Shown one piece after another: positions 8,983 to 19,259 of a stretch of DNA of 64,000 nucleotides. The stretch comes from Acanthococcus lagerstroemiae (taxonomy: Eukaryota > Arthropoda > Insecta > Hemiptera > Eriococcidae). The notes below the pieces were generated by a model, which was not told the DNA's origin, ran no database searches, and was given only the letters and a program-made list of their open reading frames with translations. Position 1 is the first letter of the stretch, and each line of letters begins with the position of its first letter. Position numbers and translations under genes: made by a program. The DNA lies in NCBI GenBank assembly GCA_031841125.1, contig CM063110.1, forward strand, positions 27,647,626 through 27,711,625, given 5' to 3'.

Positions 8983-10155
8983 TGGAAGATATTTTTTATA
9001 CTACTTGATCACAAGCGGCAATGTTTTTCGCTGACATGGTCTGTATTTTTTTTTTTTTCATATATTTATTAATTTAAATTATAGACAGGTGATTTTTGTG
9101 TGTGTCATTAATTCAAAAATTTAATTTGCTCAGTTAATAACTACGAAATACAGTATCACAGTCTTGTCTTCAGTTTGTGTAAAATAGTTTTCAAGTCTCA
9201 AAATCTCGACATTTTAGATCACAAAATTCATTTCTTTTATTGACCTACTTTTGACTCCGATTTCGGCCTGTATTAAATTAAACAACACCTCTGCTCGAAG
9301 TTTTCTTTCGAAATACGTACAGACGCCAATAACATTCTAAATTATTTTCGTTTCATCAACATTCTTACCGATGTTGTTATGATTATTCTCGTTTTGTTAT
9401 TTCTTTTGGATTTCAAAAATTATAACTGACTGTGCAGTTCTTGTGTTTTCGGTTCGTTCTCCCTCCTTTAGATGACGAAAAAATTAGTTGACTTCGGGAA
9501 GAAGCTACTTGGCGAGAGTGTAATTGTGGACTAGGGCTATAAGAATAAGTTGATGTAAACCTTACAGTTCTACAAATATTCAACTTCCTATGGATAATTA
9601 TTCCAGGATCCATATTATTTTCTAATACTATAGACCGTTTAAAGTAAACTTGATTGATCATATTGTCTGATATTATACATCGTTTAAAGAAAATTTGATA
9701 TCTATTATTTAGCCCGGAATTCACAATTACAGTTTGTTCACATGCACAAACAGCATACACAGGTAGTGGCTAGCAGACACGTAACGACGGTTAACAATGA
9801 ACGGTAACAGCTGTACTACGTCGTGAATATTTAAATGCGTTCTTAAGTCGCTATTTTGTAATTCGCTCCGTGGCCGAGTGGTTGGAGACGATCGCTTCCT
9901 TTCGGTCAAATGTTCCCATGGACGCGGGTTTGATTCTCTGATACAAAATTACTGGCCAGCAATTTTTTCATGTAAAAAGGCTTTACATTGAGGGACGTTT
10001 ACTTTACATGCAGGTTTCGTTATCACCCGATGCATGAATGATAGGCGCTTCTTGTCGTCCATAAAACACCAACGTAAACATTGCCTTTCTGATCAAGTAG
10101 TATAAAAATAATTTTAAAACTCATATGGTGAAAATCTTCCAACAACTAAAGCTCA
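8970..10155. mobile_element. ~1.2-kb TIR element containing a tRNA-like sequence
   Basis: The left end (8970-9024) and right end (10077-10155) are inverted repeats. The left has GTTGTGGAAGATATTTTTTA followed by TACTACTTGATCA and GGCAATG. The right, on the minus strand, has GTTGTTGGAAGATTTTCACC, then after an indel ATACTACTTGATCAGAAAGG and CAATG. No intact ORF is inside; open frames at 9413-9909 (minus) show no recognisable motif. A short imperfect direct repeat (ATCGTTTAAAG followed by an AACTTGAT-like string) occurs near 9630 and 9680. No clean target-site duplication was found, so exact ends and superfamily are unresolved. Confidence 0.6.
9865..9941 (+). other. tRNA-like sequence (SINE head or tRNA relic)
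   Basis: GCTCCGTGGCCGAGTGGTTG contains a strong Pol III A-box of the Ser/Leu tRNA type (TGGCCGAGTGG), and GACGCGGGTTTGATTCTCTG, about 45 nt further on, contains a B-box-like GGTTTGATTC. Acceptor and T-arm pairing is poor, so it is not a functional tRNA gene. It is best read as the head of a SINE or a tRNA relic carried within the TIR element. Confidence 0.55.
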
Positions 10156-10191
10156 AATTCTAAAAACAAAGAACTCCTTCTCCCTTGCGGC

Positions 10192-10265
10192 ACGAGTTAG
10201 TTGACCTTCCTCGATTTTTCTCAAACTTCGCAAAACATTTTTTTTTTTTTAATATCAGGAGCCAA
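10192..10265 (-). repeat. Dispersed repeat, copy 2 (inverted relative to 7065-7135)
   Basis: Reverse-oriented counterpart of 7065-7135: CACGAGTTAGTTGACCTTCC, then TTTCTCAAACTTCGCAAAAC, a T-run and CAGGAGCCAATCTGGGGG. Together the two copies form an inverted pair about 3 kb apart. Confidence 0.5.
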
Positions 10266-10689
10266 TCTGGGGGCGGTCCATGGAAAAAACCAAAAGTCGA
10301 AAATAAGGATCATCCTAATAACGACACTACAAGTTACATCTAAGGTCCCAGCAGGTAAAGTAGCCCAAACTGGTATAATTGTTCACTGTCAAGATCTCAG
10401 AGGTGCTAATGTGCGGATGTAGAGAGTTAGGATCAGTGCTAGTGCTTTACACCTGTAGCAACATAGTAAGCAGGGATGTTAAGCTGAAGCCACTGGTGGC
10501 TTAAGCTCAAGCTAAAAAGATACATATTTCTAAGAATTTCAGAAAAAATAGATTTCTGAAGCATGTGCAAGCCTCTCGGGGACGAAACTTTGCTGATTTT
10601 CACGAGAACTTAATTAGGGAGCCAATCTTAACAAATTATTGAAAAATTAAAATACATCTGTTGGGTCATTTTTAACATATCTAATTCTA

Positions 10690-10798
10690 TTATTTTTTAT
10701 TATTTTTTTTATTTTTTATTTACAGCGCGACGTAGCACAAATGTATATACAATTATTATAGTAGTTATGATCCTTCAGATCCTACATTACGTCCCCGA
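10690..10798 (-). mobile_element. LINE 3' UTR and A/T-rich tail
   Basis: On the minus strand this follows the stop codon of the LINE fragment at 10799-11031 and ends in GCTGTAAATAAAAAATAAAA and further A/T-rich repeats, consistent with a LINE 3' UTR and tail. Confidence 0.6.
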
Positions 10799-11031
10799 CT
10801 ACGTCGCCCACCGTGGGGCATCTGCCTCTGTCATCTTTCTGCATTTTCTTCTATCTTGTGCCACGCTTGCCCAGTTTGGGCCGACTGCTCTGGAGATTTC
10901 ATCGAGCCACATTATCGAGGGACGCACCTTCCTCCTTTGATGGTCTCTGGGGACCAAATTCGTAGCTGTTATGTTCCATTTATCCCTGTTTCCCCGGCAA
11001 ATATGCCCAGAATATTTAAATTTTAGTTTTT
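10799..11031 (-). pseudogene. LINE ORF carboxy terminus (endonuclease-RT type)
   Basis: A 77-codon uninterrupted reading on the minus strand runs KLKFKYSGHICRGNRDKWN, then LVPRDHQRRKVRPSIMWLDE, then VGPNWASVAQDRRKCRK and ends PRWAT-stop. The chain K-KY-GH, R-RRGRP-W-D, W---AQDR--WR, A---QW is the known carboxy-terminal tail of insect endonuclease-reverse-transcriptase LINEs. It is 5'-truncated, as is usual for LINE copies. The reading is open throughout, so this copy is younger than the one at 745-4590, but there is no upstream reverse transcriptase. Confidence 0.85.
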
Positions 11032-11079
11032 TTGTTATATAATTTATATCGGTCAGCCCAGACCTAATTCTACTGTACT

Positions 11080-13680
11080 AATCAATAACACATACTCAGA
11101 CTTGGTATGACTTTTTATCCCCTAGTTTCCGAAACTCGAAGATTCACTTGAGGCTATTTAAAAAACATTCAGGGTCGTGTAAAACGAATGTAGGCTCTTT
11201 CAAAATTCATTTAAACATTAAACATTCATTCAGCCGCTTCATGATTCTTCAATAGTTATTCAGACTCCGATAAAATCACACAGGTCACTTGTTTTTGGAG
11301 AATTTTGAATTTAAAATTCTAAGCTGTTGCCCTACTGCCTCCACGTATCCTCCAACAGCGGTGGAAAACGAAACTAGAATTTCACCCTTCTTATACAACC
11401 TATTCCATCTCGTCAGACCACAAAAAGTGATAAATCGTATCGCGCTGAAAAATAGCAAAACTGAATAGAAAAATTTGAACTAATTTCCCCGATTTCGAGT
11501 AAGTGTACTAATTTATCGTCTCCAACTTCAAATCCCGGAAAAAAAGAAAGAAGGAAATCCGAGGAATAACGAAACAAAACTCGACCACTTTCCACGTCAA
11601 AATAAAAAAACGGATTAAAGGGAAATTTTTTGATTAAATTAACTGGTAGCGAGAGAGCAACACAGAAATGCAGCAGTACATTTTCTTTTTCATTTATTAC
11701 TTAATAAGATTTTTTTCTGCTGTCCGATCCCCACCCGGCTAACGTTATTAAAATATTCCACGCCCTCCTTTTCCCGGTAATTAATAACATTTTTCTATCG
11801 TTTTCCCTTTTCATCTTCCTTTTTTTTCTCTCATTTTCCATTGCTCGTTATTAATTTTTCTTTTGCGGATTAAAATCAGACAACATTTCAAAGTTGAAAT
11901 CGTGCAGTGTGGCAGCGCGAGAGGGTTACATTCGCAGATTAGCTGCGAGGCTTACAGAGAGAAAAAAAGAAAAAAAAAAAGAAAAGGAGAGTGGAAAAAA
12001 TAATAATCCTCGGCGGTATTAACCCCATTCGGACGAACATTTCTTCGAAATTTTCGTCGATACGCACCGACCCCCATCTGACCCTGTTAATTTTCCTTAT
12101 CGCGAATTAAATGGCATTCCTCTCCCCCCATTCTATCCGGGTTTTTTCTTCCTCAGATCTGAATAATACGATTTTCTTATATATACATTTCATTCGCGAC
12201 TTTCGCCGATAATGAAATTACCGCGAACTCGCTCTCATCGCCGGCTCTGATTTTCAATTTGTACACAGGAACGCGGCCCCCAGTCGTACCGGTACCTGCC
12301 CGAGATGCAGCCACTCGCGGATATACGCGAGAGAGGCGCCCTTGCGACTTCTCAAATTGAAAATTATGCTCGCGAAAAAAGTTTTTCTCCCAATTTGAAA
12401 GCCGTGCCGAACCGGGCAAAACAGAGCACTGTATACAGTAACTTAACTTATATTTATTTTAACAAATGGATCGGTAAATCAAAAACGGAAGCAGTCGCTT
12501 CCCTTCGCGATACGCCGGCAGCGGCTGGGGCAGCGGTGGCGGCGTACACAGCAGAAAGAGCAAATCGAATTAAAATGATTTGAGGAGCTTTAGTAAATGG
12601 AATAGTCATTAAGTAATCCGGACAAGACGGTAGGGGAACCGAGAGAAGAAGCCGAAACTAGAAAATTAAACGCGACGGAATTCTCTTAAGAATATCTATA
12701 CCGGGCGAGGGGGAGCCGGAGTCGCTGATATAAACAAATTAGTCGAATTTTAATTCCGCTCTGCTTGGTTCGAAAGTTTTTCTTATTGGAATTCGAAGTA
12801 TCTTGTCGATATCGGGTCAAAAAGTAATCGTATTTTCGCAAAGGTCGGCTTGCCTGCTCAGCTTCGGTTTGGTGATCCAAACGATGGGCGCGCGTACGCG
12901 AACTTTTCATATTATTTGAAACGCCCAGGAATGCGGGATATACCGAAGTTACGTTTCCGGGAGAGGGGAGACAATAACAGTTTGACTGCCTTCTGAACTT
13001 AGTGCGTATGCAAATTGCAAAAAATGTCGATCTTTGTCGAAAAGAGAGGTAGGAGAAAGAAAATCATATTATAAGAAAGAAAGGAAAGAAAAATGAACAC
13101 AAATAGGAAGAAAGATAGATAAACACGAAAAAAAAAAGAAAACAAATTCTGTAAGACAATACGGTTTTGGATTGTTTGAAGTTAGGGGTGAACAAATGAA
13201 ATAACAGGGCACAGAATGAAGACTTTTCACCACTAGCTGTCCTAGAAATACGAAAAAAAATTGTTCCTTGCCCCCCCAAAATTATATGCTCTTTATAAAC
13301 ATCTTATACCCCTCTGATCATATAATTCCACCAATAACCCTAGCGATACACCCGGGTAACTATCATATGTTGACTCGACACATGATTCGGACTGGGAGCG
13401 CGAAAGAGTCGTCGCGCTCTACTATTTCAAAAAAAATGAACTGCTATAAAAGTGATCATTTTAGAAAATAGCTCTGATTGAAATGAAAATGGACTGATCT
13501 GAAAGGAAATTTCAACCGCTATCAATTTGGTTCTCTTCATTTTTTTTGAAAAACTCTTTCATTTTTGTGATATTTTCTGAAAATTAAGTACGTATGTTAG
13601 TGGGATATTCTCACATGATCACTACTACACGTTGGCGATGACAGCGCGCCACCACCTCAACCAGCCCGAATCGAAGGAGG
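11080..13680. other. Unassigned block; CpG-rich core about 12.0-12.95 kb
   Basis: 11090-11290 is a degenerate series of ATTCA/GACTC-rich units like those at 26.45 kb. From about 11.6 kb the DNA becomes CpG-rich and non-repetitive, with purine runs near 11960 and 13070. Open frames at 12305-12583 (plus) and 12177-12419 (minus) overlap on opposite strands in CpG-rich DNA and show no domain. I see no splice-site series that would make an exon. Confidence 0.4.
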
Positions 13681-13819
13681 TTATAAAATGAGGCAGGAGC
13701 CCATGTTCAAAAATACTACCAACCGGTTTTCATTTTTTCTGCAGCACACATGCAAATATTGCAGGTTAAAAATTTTTTGGCCAGTTGGACTCACACTGAT
13801 CAACATACTAAGAGTTCAT

Positions 13820-14045
13820 AAGAATTCGAGGGCAGCTTCACCCCAAGAGTTTCAAGTAGCTCCTCGAAATAAGACTTTTGATAATAAGATGAATATTTTA
13901 TGCTTGTGGGTATTGGAGAGGGCCAAAATTCGACTATGGGACACGCAGTGAAAGTTACTAAGGCAGGTGAGGGAGGGACATGAGACGAGGTGGTCCACGG
14001 TGAGAGGGTTTCCATCTTCACAGTGTGGGAAGTTGAGGAGATAAA
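13820..14045 (-). pseudogene. RNase-H-type LINE, carboxy-terminal fragment
   Basis: The minus strand reads LLNFPHCEDGNPLTVDHLVS, then CPSLTCLSNFHCV and HSRILALSNTHKHKIF. This is the C-H-C zinc-knuckle-like tail (C-x2-C/H-x8-H-x4-C) found after the RNase H domain in insect LINEs. It is clearly the same family as the fragment at 61440-62165, which reads PHYEDEDPLTVDHLFTCPYF at the equivalent position; the DNA is also alike by eye. Only this tail is present. Confidence 0.8.
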
Positions 14046-14278
14046 GGTCTTTGAAATTATACCAAACCGGTTAATATGTGAAAATATACCAAAACTACCC
14101 AAAATATGACAAAACGTGCGAGAAAATGTCCCAAATTCCACCAAGAATAATGAAAATATGCCAAAACTTTATCAGAATTGTTAAAATTACCTGACATTTT
14201 ACCAGAAAAGTTGAAATATAACAAATCTCATGCAAATGAACCAAATCGGGTAGAGGGACTAACAAAAATATGTATAAA
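14045..14278. repeat. Degenerate ATACCAAAA-type repeats
   Basis: Successive variants of AAATATACCAAAAC and CCAAATT recur every 20-30 bp. There is no coding content. It lies between the LINE fragment and the TIR element. Confidence 0.5.
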
Positions 14279-14288
14279 TACATCTATG

Positions 14289-15173
14289 TACGTCCAAGCA
14301 TAAAGGGACCATGTTGTCCGTATGGATTTAGAACCAGTTCCAAAAACTACATTAAATTGCCTGCAAAATTAGCCATAGTGGAGGTCTGTAGCTGGAGAAT
14401 TCACTTTTCTAGAGAACTTTGAAAACGAAATTCCAAAAAAGGTGCTTTTCAGAGAAAAGCGTTTAAAGTTTAGAACAAAGAAAAAAAAAACACAAAACAT
14501 GAAACAGTGAAAAAGTGAACTGGTCACTTTTATCGTTTGAAAATGACTAAATGGAATCCCTCCAGTGTATTATTGAAAAATTCCACCCGCTTCAGCTGGA
14601 GAAATCCATTACCGACAAGATGGTCCCTTTTTAATAATATTCAATTTTGAATTGTTTTTCGGCCCTACTTTACACAATAAAAATAATGATAGGCAGGTAT
14701 GAAACAGATTTTATTAATCCGAAAAGGTAAAAAAATTAAACGTTGATTATTCTGTAAGTGGAACAAAAAAGAAATATTATCAACAAAAAAAATGAAAAAC
14801 GATTCTTTATACAATATTTTTTCCCACAAATGATACTTCAAGAAATTTTTGGGTACAATGTTCAAATCACCAAATTCTTCGGAAAGGTATCGCTTCCTCT
14901 TCAAGGTTAATTTCATGATTTTTAGGCCGAAAAAAGTGGAAAAAATTTTCAACCGACAACATGGTCCCTTTCTCACTTTTTATTCAAATTGATATTACAG
15001 AGGAACGGTGCTAGGTACGGTGGTGGGATAAGCGGGGGGAAATATCGCAGGGTTGTCTCTATCAGAAACACTCAAAATCCCATTTTCGGTAATTTTGACC
15101 CCACGCTCGCAAAATGGCTGTACTTATCTTGAAAACTAAAATCGACAACATGGTCTCTTTATGCTTGGACGTA
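14289..15173. mobile_element. 885-bp TIR element with 10-bp TSD (Mutator-like size)
   Basis: Terminal inverted repeats of 30 bp begin TACGTCCAAGCATAAAG and continue GACCATGTTGTC; the right copy differs at one base. Flanks are TACATCTATG (14279-14288) and TACATCTGTG (15174-15183), a 9-of-10 target-site duplication. A 9-10 bp TSD with long TIRs is the pattern of Mutator-like elements. The inner third of the TIR (ACAACATGGTCCCTTT) occurs twice more inside, near 14608 and 14954, both in the orientation of the right end. There is no coding sequence; an open frame at 14665-14976 (minus) is Lys/Phe-rich with no motif. Confidence 0.82.
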
Positions 15174-15569
15174 TACATCTGTGTTCTATCTGTGTAGAAG
15201 GTATCCTTTTCTTTATTTATTTCTATTTTACATTCTACCTACTCCACAATAAATTTATGCAATTTTCTATGCATAGAATGTTTACTTATACCCTATTGAA
15301 GACGCCCCACGCATTTCCTGCGAATTTAGCCGTTCAATATGTATTCTTAATATTGTCAATGTTACCCCGTCTTCAACAATTTCTACATTGAATTTTCAAG
15401 AAATTCCATCTCCTTGCTCTTATATGTTCCGGACAACAACACCAGGCTCAAATGATTCAGAATTGCATGTATTTTCAACAACAAAAAAAAAAACAACTTG
15501 AAAATATTCAAAATTATTAGGTAGAAAAGAAGAGAAGAAAACCCGCGAAGATACTCTTTTTTTTTCAAT

Positions 15570-15963
15570 CAGTGTTACCGCCGATTATTGGTACTGAAGC
15601 GAGTACTGAAAACTAGCATTCACTACTGACTTTCAACTTTTTATTACTGAATAACTATTGAAATAGTGTTTTCTTCTACAAGTACCTAGTTTCAGCAGTG
15701 ACTTCTCAATTTAGTAGTTTTGCTGTAATTCACAACCGCACGTCAACAGTGAACTTGAACTAGGTGTACTAGTTCTCAGTAGCTGCTTCAGTAAACTAGT
15801 AAAGTGATCCAGTAGTGAAATGCTCGATAGTAGTTCAGTATACTGAATTCCAGTTGTGTTATTTGTACTCTCAGTAGTAACTTAAATACTTAGTCAAATA
15901 TAAATCATTGGAAGCACTTCAGTAGTTCTTTACTGCTCATCAGTAAAAAAGTATTGAAAGTCT
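15570..15963. repeat. Degenerate CAGTAGT/TACTGAA repeat block
   Basis: Over about 390 bp the short words CAGTAGT, TACTGAA and AACTAGT recur in loose succession. The same texture continues on the other side of the SINE insertion (16362 onward, TAGTCAGTATTTTC), so the SINE split an existing repeat. It starts CAGTGTTACCG, possibly a MITE terminus, but I found no partner end. Confidence 0.5.
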
Positions 15964-15973
15964 ATAGTGAACT

Positions 15974-16361
15974 GGGTCACAGTGTGGTCAAGTGGTAACG
16001 TGCCCGCTTCGGAATTTTGCGTCTCGGGTTCTAGTCCCACCAATGCTGGAAAAGCTAGTGATAATCGAATAACCCTACTAACATCCTAGTCCTTCAACTC
16101 TCGCCAGTTCGCACGAACAAGGCAATACAATTGCAGGGTGTGTTACTACCAGATCAGAATGATTGGTACTATGCGTGCCCACGTTGTGGACAGCTTACTC
16201 AACATTGTGAAACCCATGGCTAGTAAGCGTACTGCGGTTGCAACCTTCTTTGACACAGAGACGGAAAACTCTAGCACAACCAAATCGTGGGGAAAACAAC
16301 AGCAAACTATCCCGACTGACCTGCCAAAATCCGACATCGGATACAGCGCATGAAGAAGAAG
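15974..16361 (+). mobile_element. tRNA-derived SINE with perfect 10-bp TSD
   Basis: Flanked by ATAGTGAACT at 15964-15973 and 16362-16371, identical 10-mers. The head (15976-16045) is tRNA-like: an A-box region GTGTGGTCAAGTGGTAAC and a B-box region CGGGTTCTAGTCCCACC at tRNA spacing. A unique body of about 300 bp follows, including GCTGGAAAAGCTAGTGATAA and CCGACATCGGATACAGCGCA. The 3' end is the short repeat tail (GAA)n (ATGAAGAAGAAG). Head, body, simple-repeat tail and variable-length TSD are the hallmarks of a Pol III SINE moved by a LINE. A related degraded copy lies at 55049-55260. Open frames inside are not genes. Confidence 0.9.
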
Positions 16362-16371
16362 ATAGTGAACT

Positions 16372-18050
16372 AGCTTTAATGATACCTTTAGTCAGTATTT
16401 TCGGTCATTTGATTAGTACCTCTTTTATGAAGGAAACGAGTCTATCTTCTGGACTTATATTTAACGGATATGTCCAGATGAGTTTCTTGGTCGGCTACGG
16501 GGTGAAAGAGGGGAGGTTCGAACTGCGTCGCTTTTGTTTCTTGCTCGAATTTGAGAAAGTTTTTTCAGAACTCGGCGACTCTATTCATATACTAACAATG
16601 TGTTCGGATTTCTAGTAGAGCCACGTGTAACGTTTTCAAGTAGCGAATTGGTCTTCGATGTAAGGTTAGCTAGTTTTCGTCGCACTTCAACAGCCATCAA
16701 CGTGATCTTCAATCCTCAGCGTCTTAGACAGTTCACCAGCCCTTTTCAAACTTCATCCACTATAAACTCGTCTGAAGATCGCGTGTAACTTGCATCGCAA
16801 ATGGTGATCACTTTCGATCTTGTAGCGACAAAGGGCAGATGGCGTTCGCGGATTTGGTCTTTTTAACGGCCCGATATACCTATACACGAGTTACACGTAC
16901 GTGTAGCCTTTTTGTGGTGACACTTAACGCGTTTTCGTTTTGCGCCTAATCCGACCGATCCTTCTTTTTTTACTCTTATGTATGTTTCTCGCGGCCCGAT
17001 AATTGCGAAGATCTGCGCGCATTGTGCGGCTGTCGTCGGCGCATCCAAATCGTACACAATCCGGGCTCGTTAAGACCCAAGACGAAAACGATTTCGACTC
17101 AAGATAAATACCATTATAGTTATGTGTATCTGAAAAGATAGAAGCGACAATGATACGTGTTTGGGACGGCATGGGCAAGGTGCGATGCGATTCGATGTTG
17201 TCATTTGGGAGATGATCGCTCGCCGAGTGCCCCGCGTGTATCCACCTATACCTTTATGCCCTCTATGCCGTTTTAAGCAAGTACAAAAACTTCGTCACCG
17301 TCACCGGTTCATCGAACCGTGGCTCTATAAATTCGAGTACCGGTTACGTTTTTTTTTCCCCGAGAGTTGTGTCCTTCGGCCTCTCGAGCGTCGTCCATCG
17401 TCGCTTTTTCGCGCAAAAGGTGCGATATCCTATTTTCACGCATTTTTGCCTTTTTACAAGGCGCGTTACTGCAAACGCGTTCATGTATTTGGCATTCGGA
17501 GGGAAGGGCAGTGCAGAAGAGTCGAGGAGCTGCTGGAATCGGATTTCTTATGTATGTAAGTTGCGCGTTGTGCATATGCTCGAGTATGCGGCGCGGCTTC
17601 ATTTCAGAGCCGGCGAATTCAATTCGCACCCATCAAATGCTTTGTCCTTCCCCGGAACGCTTCATTTGACCTTTTATAAACACAGCAGAGCACGCTGATT
17701 TGTATGTATGAGTATGCGTGACGTAAGTAGTAATAATGGACGCAAATCGTGAGACCTTTTATCAGCCCACAGATTACGTGAATTCCATTCGAGGGAGAGC
17801 GGCTCTCGGTAAATAACGTGAATTGAGAATGATATTCGGACAGAATGCGATATTTATGTCTGCGCCAGAACTCGTATTGTGGCGTGAAGGTTAAAAAAGA
17901 AGATATACGTGAGTTACCTACAACTGAACGAACCAAATCTGGATGGGCGGCATTCTCGAGACGAAGCTGATAGGTTAGTACTCAGCAATAATTCAATCGC
18001 AGACGAAGTACTAAAAACTTCCACCCGGAAACGTAGGTATTATATTGTAT
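16372..18050. other. CpG-rich single-copy-looking block
   Basis: After a short AT-rich stretch the sequence is CpG-rich (notably 16850-17700) and free of recognisable repeats. Overlapping open frames of 100-132 codons on both strands (17161-17669) are what one expects of CpG-rich DNA with few TAA/TAG words; none contains a motif I recognise, and Arg/Cys/Phe are over-represented. A hidden non-coding transcript or regulatory region is possible, but I cannot support one. Confidence 0.4.
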
Positions 18051-18054
18051 TTAG

Positions 18055-18341
18055 TATGAGACGCTCTGTAAAAAGGTACCATATGTCGGAGAACTTGTTT
18101 TTGAGTTTTTGGTAGAAAATCTAATGGAGCGCAAATGTACCTGCATTTCACATAAAAATTAAGTCTCTAATGTCAATACAGACTGAAATAAAGTACCTGA
18201 GGTTAGAGGATGAGGAATCTTAATTAAGGCGCTCCGTGAAAAGGTACCATACGTTGGAGAACTTGTTTTTGAGTTTTTGGTAGAATCTAATGGCGCACAA
18301 ATGTACGTCTGCATTTCAAATAAAAATTAAATCTCTAATTT
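18055..18341. repeat. Tandem duplication (~175-bp period), interrupted by a transposon
   Basis: Copy 1 (about 18055-18228) and copy 2 (from 18229) both contain AAAAGGTACCATA, GAACTTGTTTTTGAGTTTTT, TAAAAATTAA-TCTCTAAT, CAATACAGACTGAAATAAA and GAGGATGAGGAATCTTAATT. Copy 2 is split at 18341/19173 by the element 18342-19172 and finishes at about 19232. Copy 1 therefore preserves the uninterrupted target. Confidence 0.85.
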
Positions 18342-19172
18342 AGAGGGTTCCAGGACATTTTCCCGAATGGACATTTTCACGAAAGCTTTTTTTTTTCCGA
18401 AGGGACATTTCCCCGACTGGACATTTATTCGAAAGAAATTTATTATTCCGAATGAACTCCGGTACATTCTCGGATTTTCCATTACCATGATAATGAAATT
18501 CGGTAACGTACCCGAGTGCAATATTGAAAACCTTGAGTTTTTAAATACGTACGCTCACAAGAAGAAAGCAACAGAAATGGCAGAAATTTAAGGCAATAAA
18601 CTTTTCATCGACGGATTCACCTATCTGAGATCCAGGACAGCTAAAGGTCGCGTATATTTGTCAGAGTTCGGCAACGGCAATATTCGGCCACGAGCTATCA
18701 CTGATCAGCCGAAGGATGGTGAACCACTAGCTGTATTGTATTCAAGGGACCTGCTGAATCTACTCATTTACATCCGCCAAACCAGGAGGAGGTGCAGGCG
18801 ACTATTCTGACGGAGGCGTTGAAGAGGAAAGCAGCTAACCAGTCAGGCCAGCCACCAGTGCAGGTAGATTCTACGCACTGACTTCGCTGGTGTCAGCCCC
18901 GGCGCATTCAGTCAAATGCCTGAGCGTGAAGCCTTAAGCAAAGCAATGAGGCATGAAAGACGCAAGAATCTACCTCCTAACGGTCCTAACCCAACGTCCT
19001 TCGCGGCCATGGGAGGCGTGCCAATACGGTCCACAAGAACACTACTCTGGGAAAAATAAACATTTTTGAAATGTCCGTTCGGAAAATAATCGGGAAAATG
19101 GCTTCGGGAATATTGCTTCGAAAAAATGGATTCGGGTCAAATTTCTTTCGGGAAAATGTCCGGAAACCCTCT
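18342..19172. mobile_element. 831-bp TIR element with 5-bp TSD carrying FLYWCH sequence
   Basis: Ends are AGAGGGTTCCAGGACATTTT and, on the minus strand from 19172, AGAGGGTTTCCGGACATTTT, both followed by CCCGAA. Subterminal DNA repeats GGACATTTNCCCGAA-like words several times. AATTT flanks both ends. The sister tandem copy (18151-18200) reads CTCTAATGTCAATACAG where deleting the element and one AATTT gives CTCTAATTTCAATACAG, so the 5-bp duplication is directly confirmed by a paralogous empty site. The middle holds a damaged FLYWCH-type coding segment. It is probably a deletion derivative of a larger element; the superfamily is not settled. Confidence 0.85.
18592..18990 (+). pseudogene. FLYWCH zinc-finger / transposase N-terminal remnant
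   Basis: The reading GNKLFIDGFTYLRSRTAKGR, then VYLSEFGNG and RPRAITDQPKDGE, matches a FLYWCH finger (FLYWCH normally has YWRC where this copy has YLSE, so zinc ligands are lost). After a frameshift comes HPPNQEEVQATILTEALKRK with SGQPPVQVDST, and after another MPEREALSKAMRHERRKNLP. This order (finger, E-NHPPN segment, ALKRKA, then RRERRK-LPPNP) is the amino-terminal half of insect FLYWCH proteins, many of which are Mutator-type transposases or derivatives. The catalytic domain is absent. It lies inside the TIR element 18342-19172. Confidence 0.75.
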
Positions 19173-19259
19173 AATTTCAATACAGACTGAAATAAAAGCA
19201 GCTAAAATTTGAGGATGAGGAATCTTAATTTCGCAAAAAAAAGTTTAAAGTTGTAACAA

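Noticed and set aside
9865..9941. Functional tRNA-Ser or tRNA-Leu gene
   Set aside because: A- and B-box words are present, but acceptor and T stems do not pair and the variable region is aberrant.
17161..17700. Cluster of 100-132-codon open frames on both strands
   Set aside because: They overlap on opposite strands in CpG-rich DNA poor in stop words; none has a motif, biased codon pattern or splice context.
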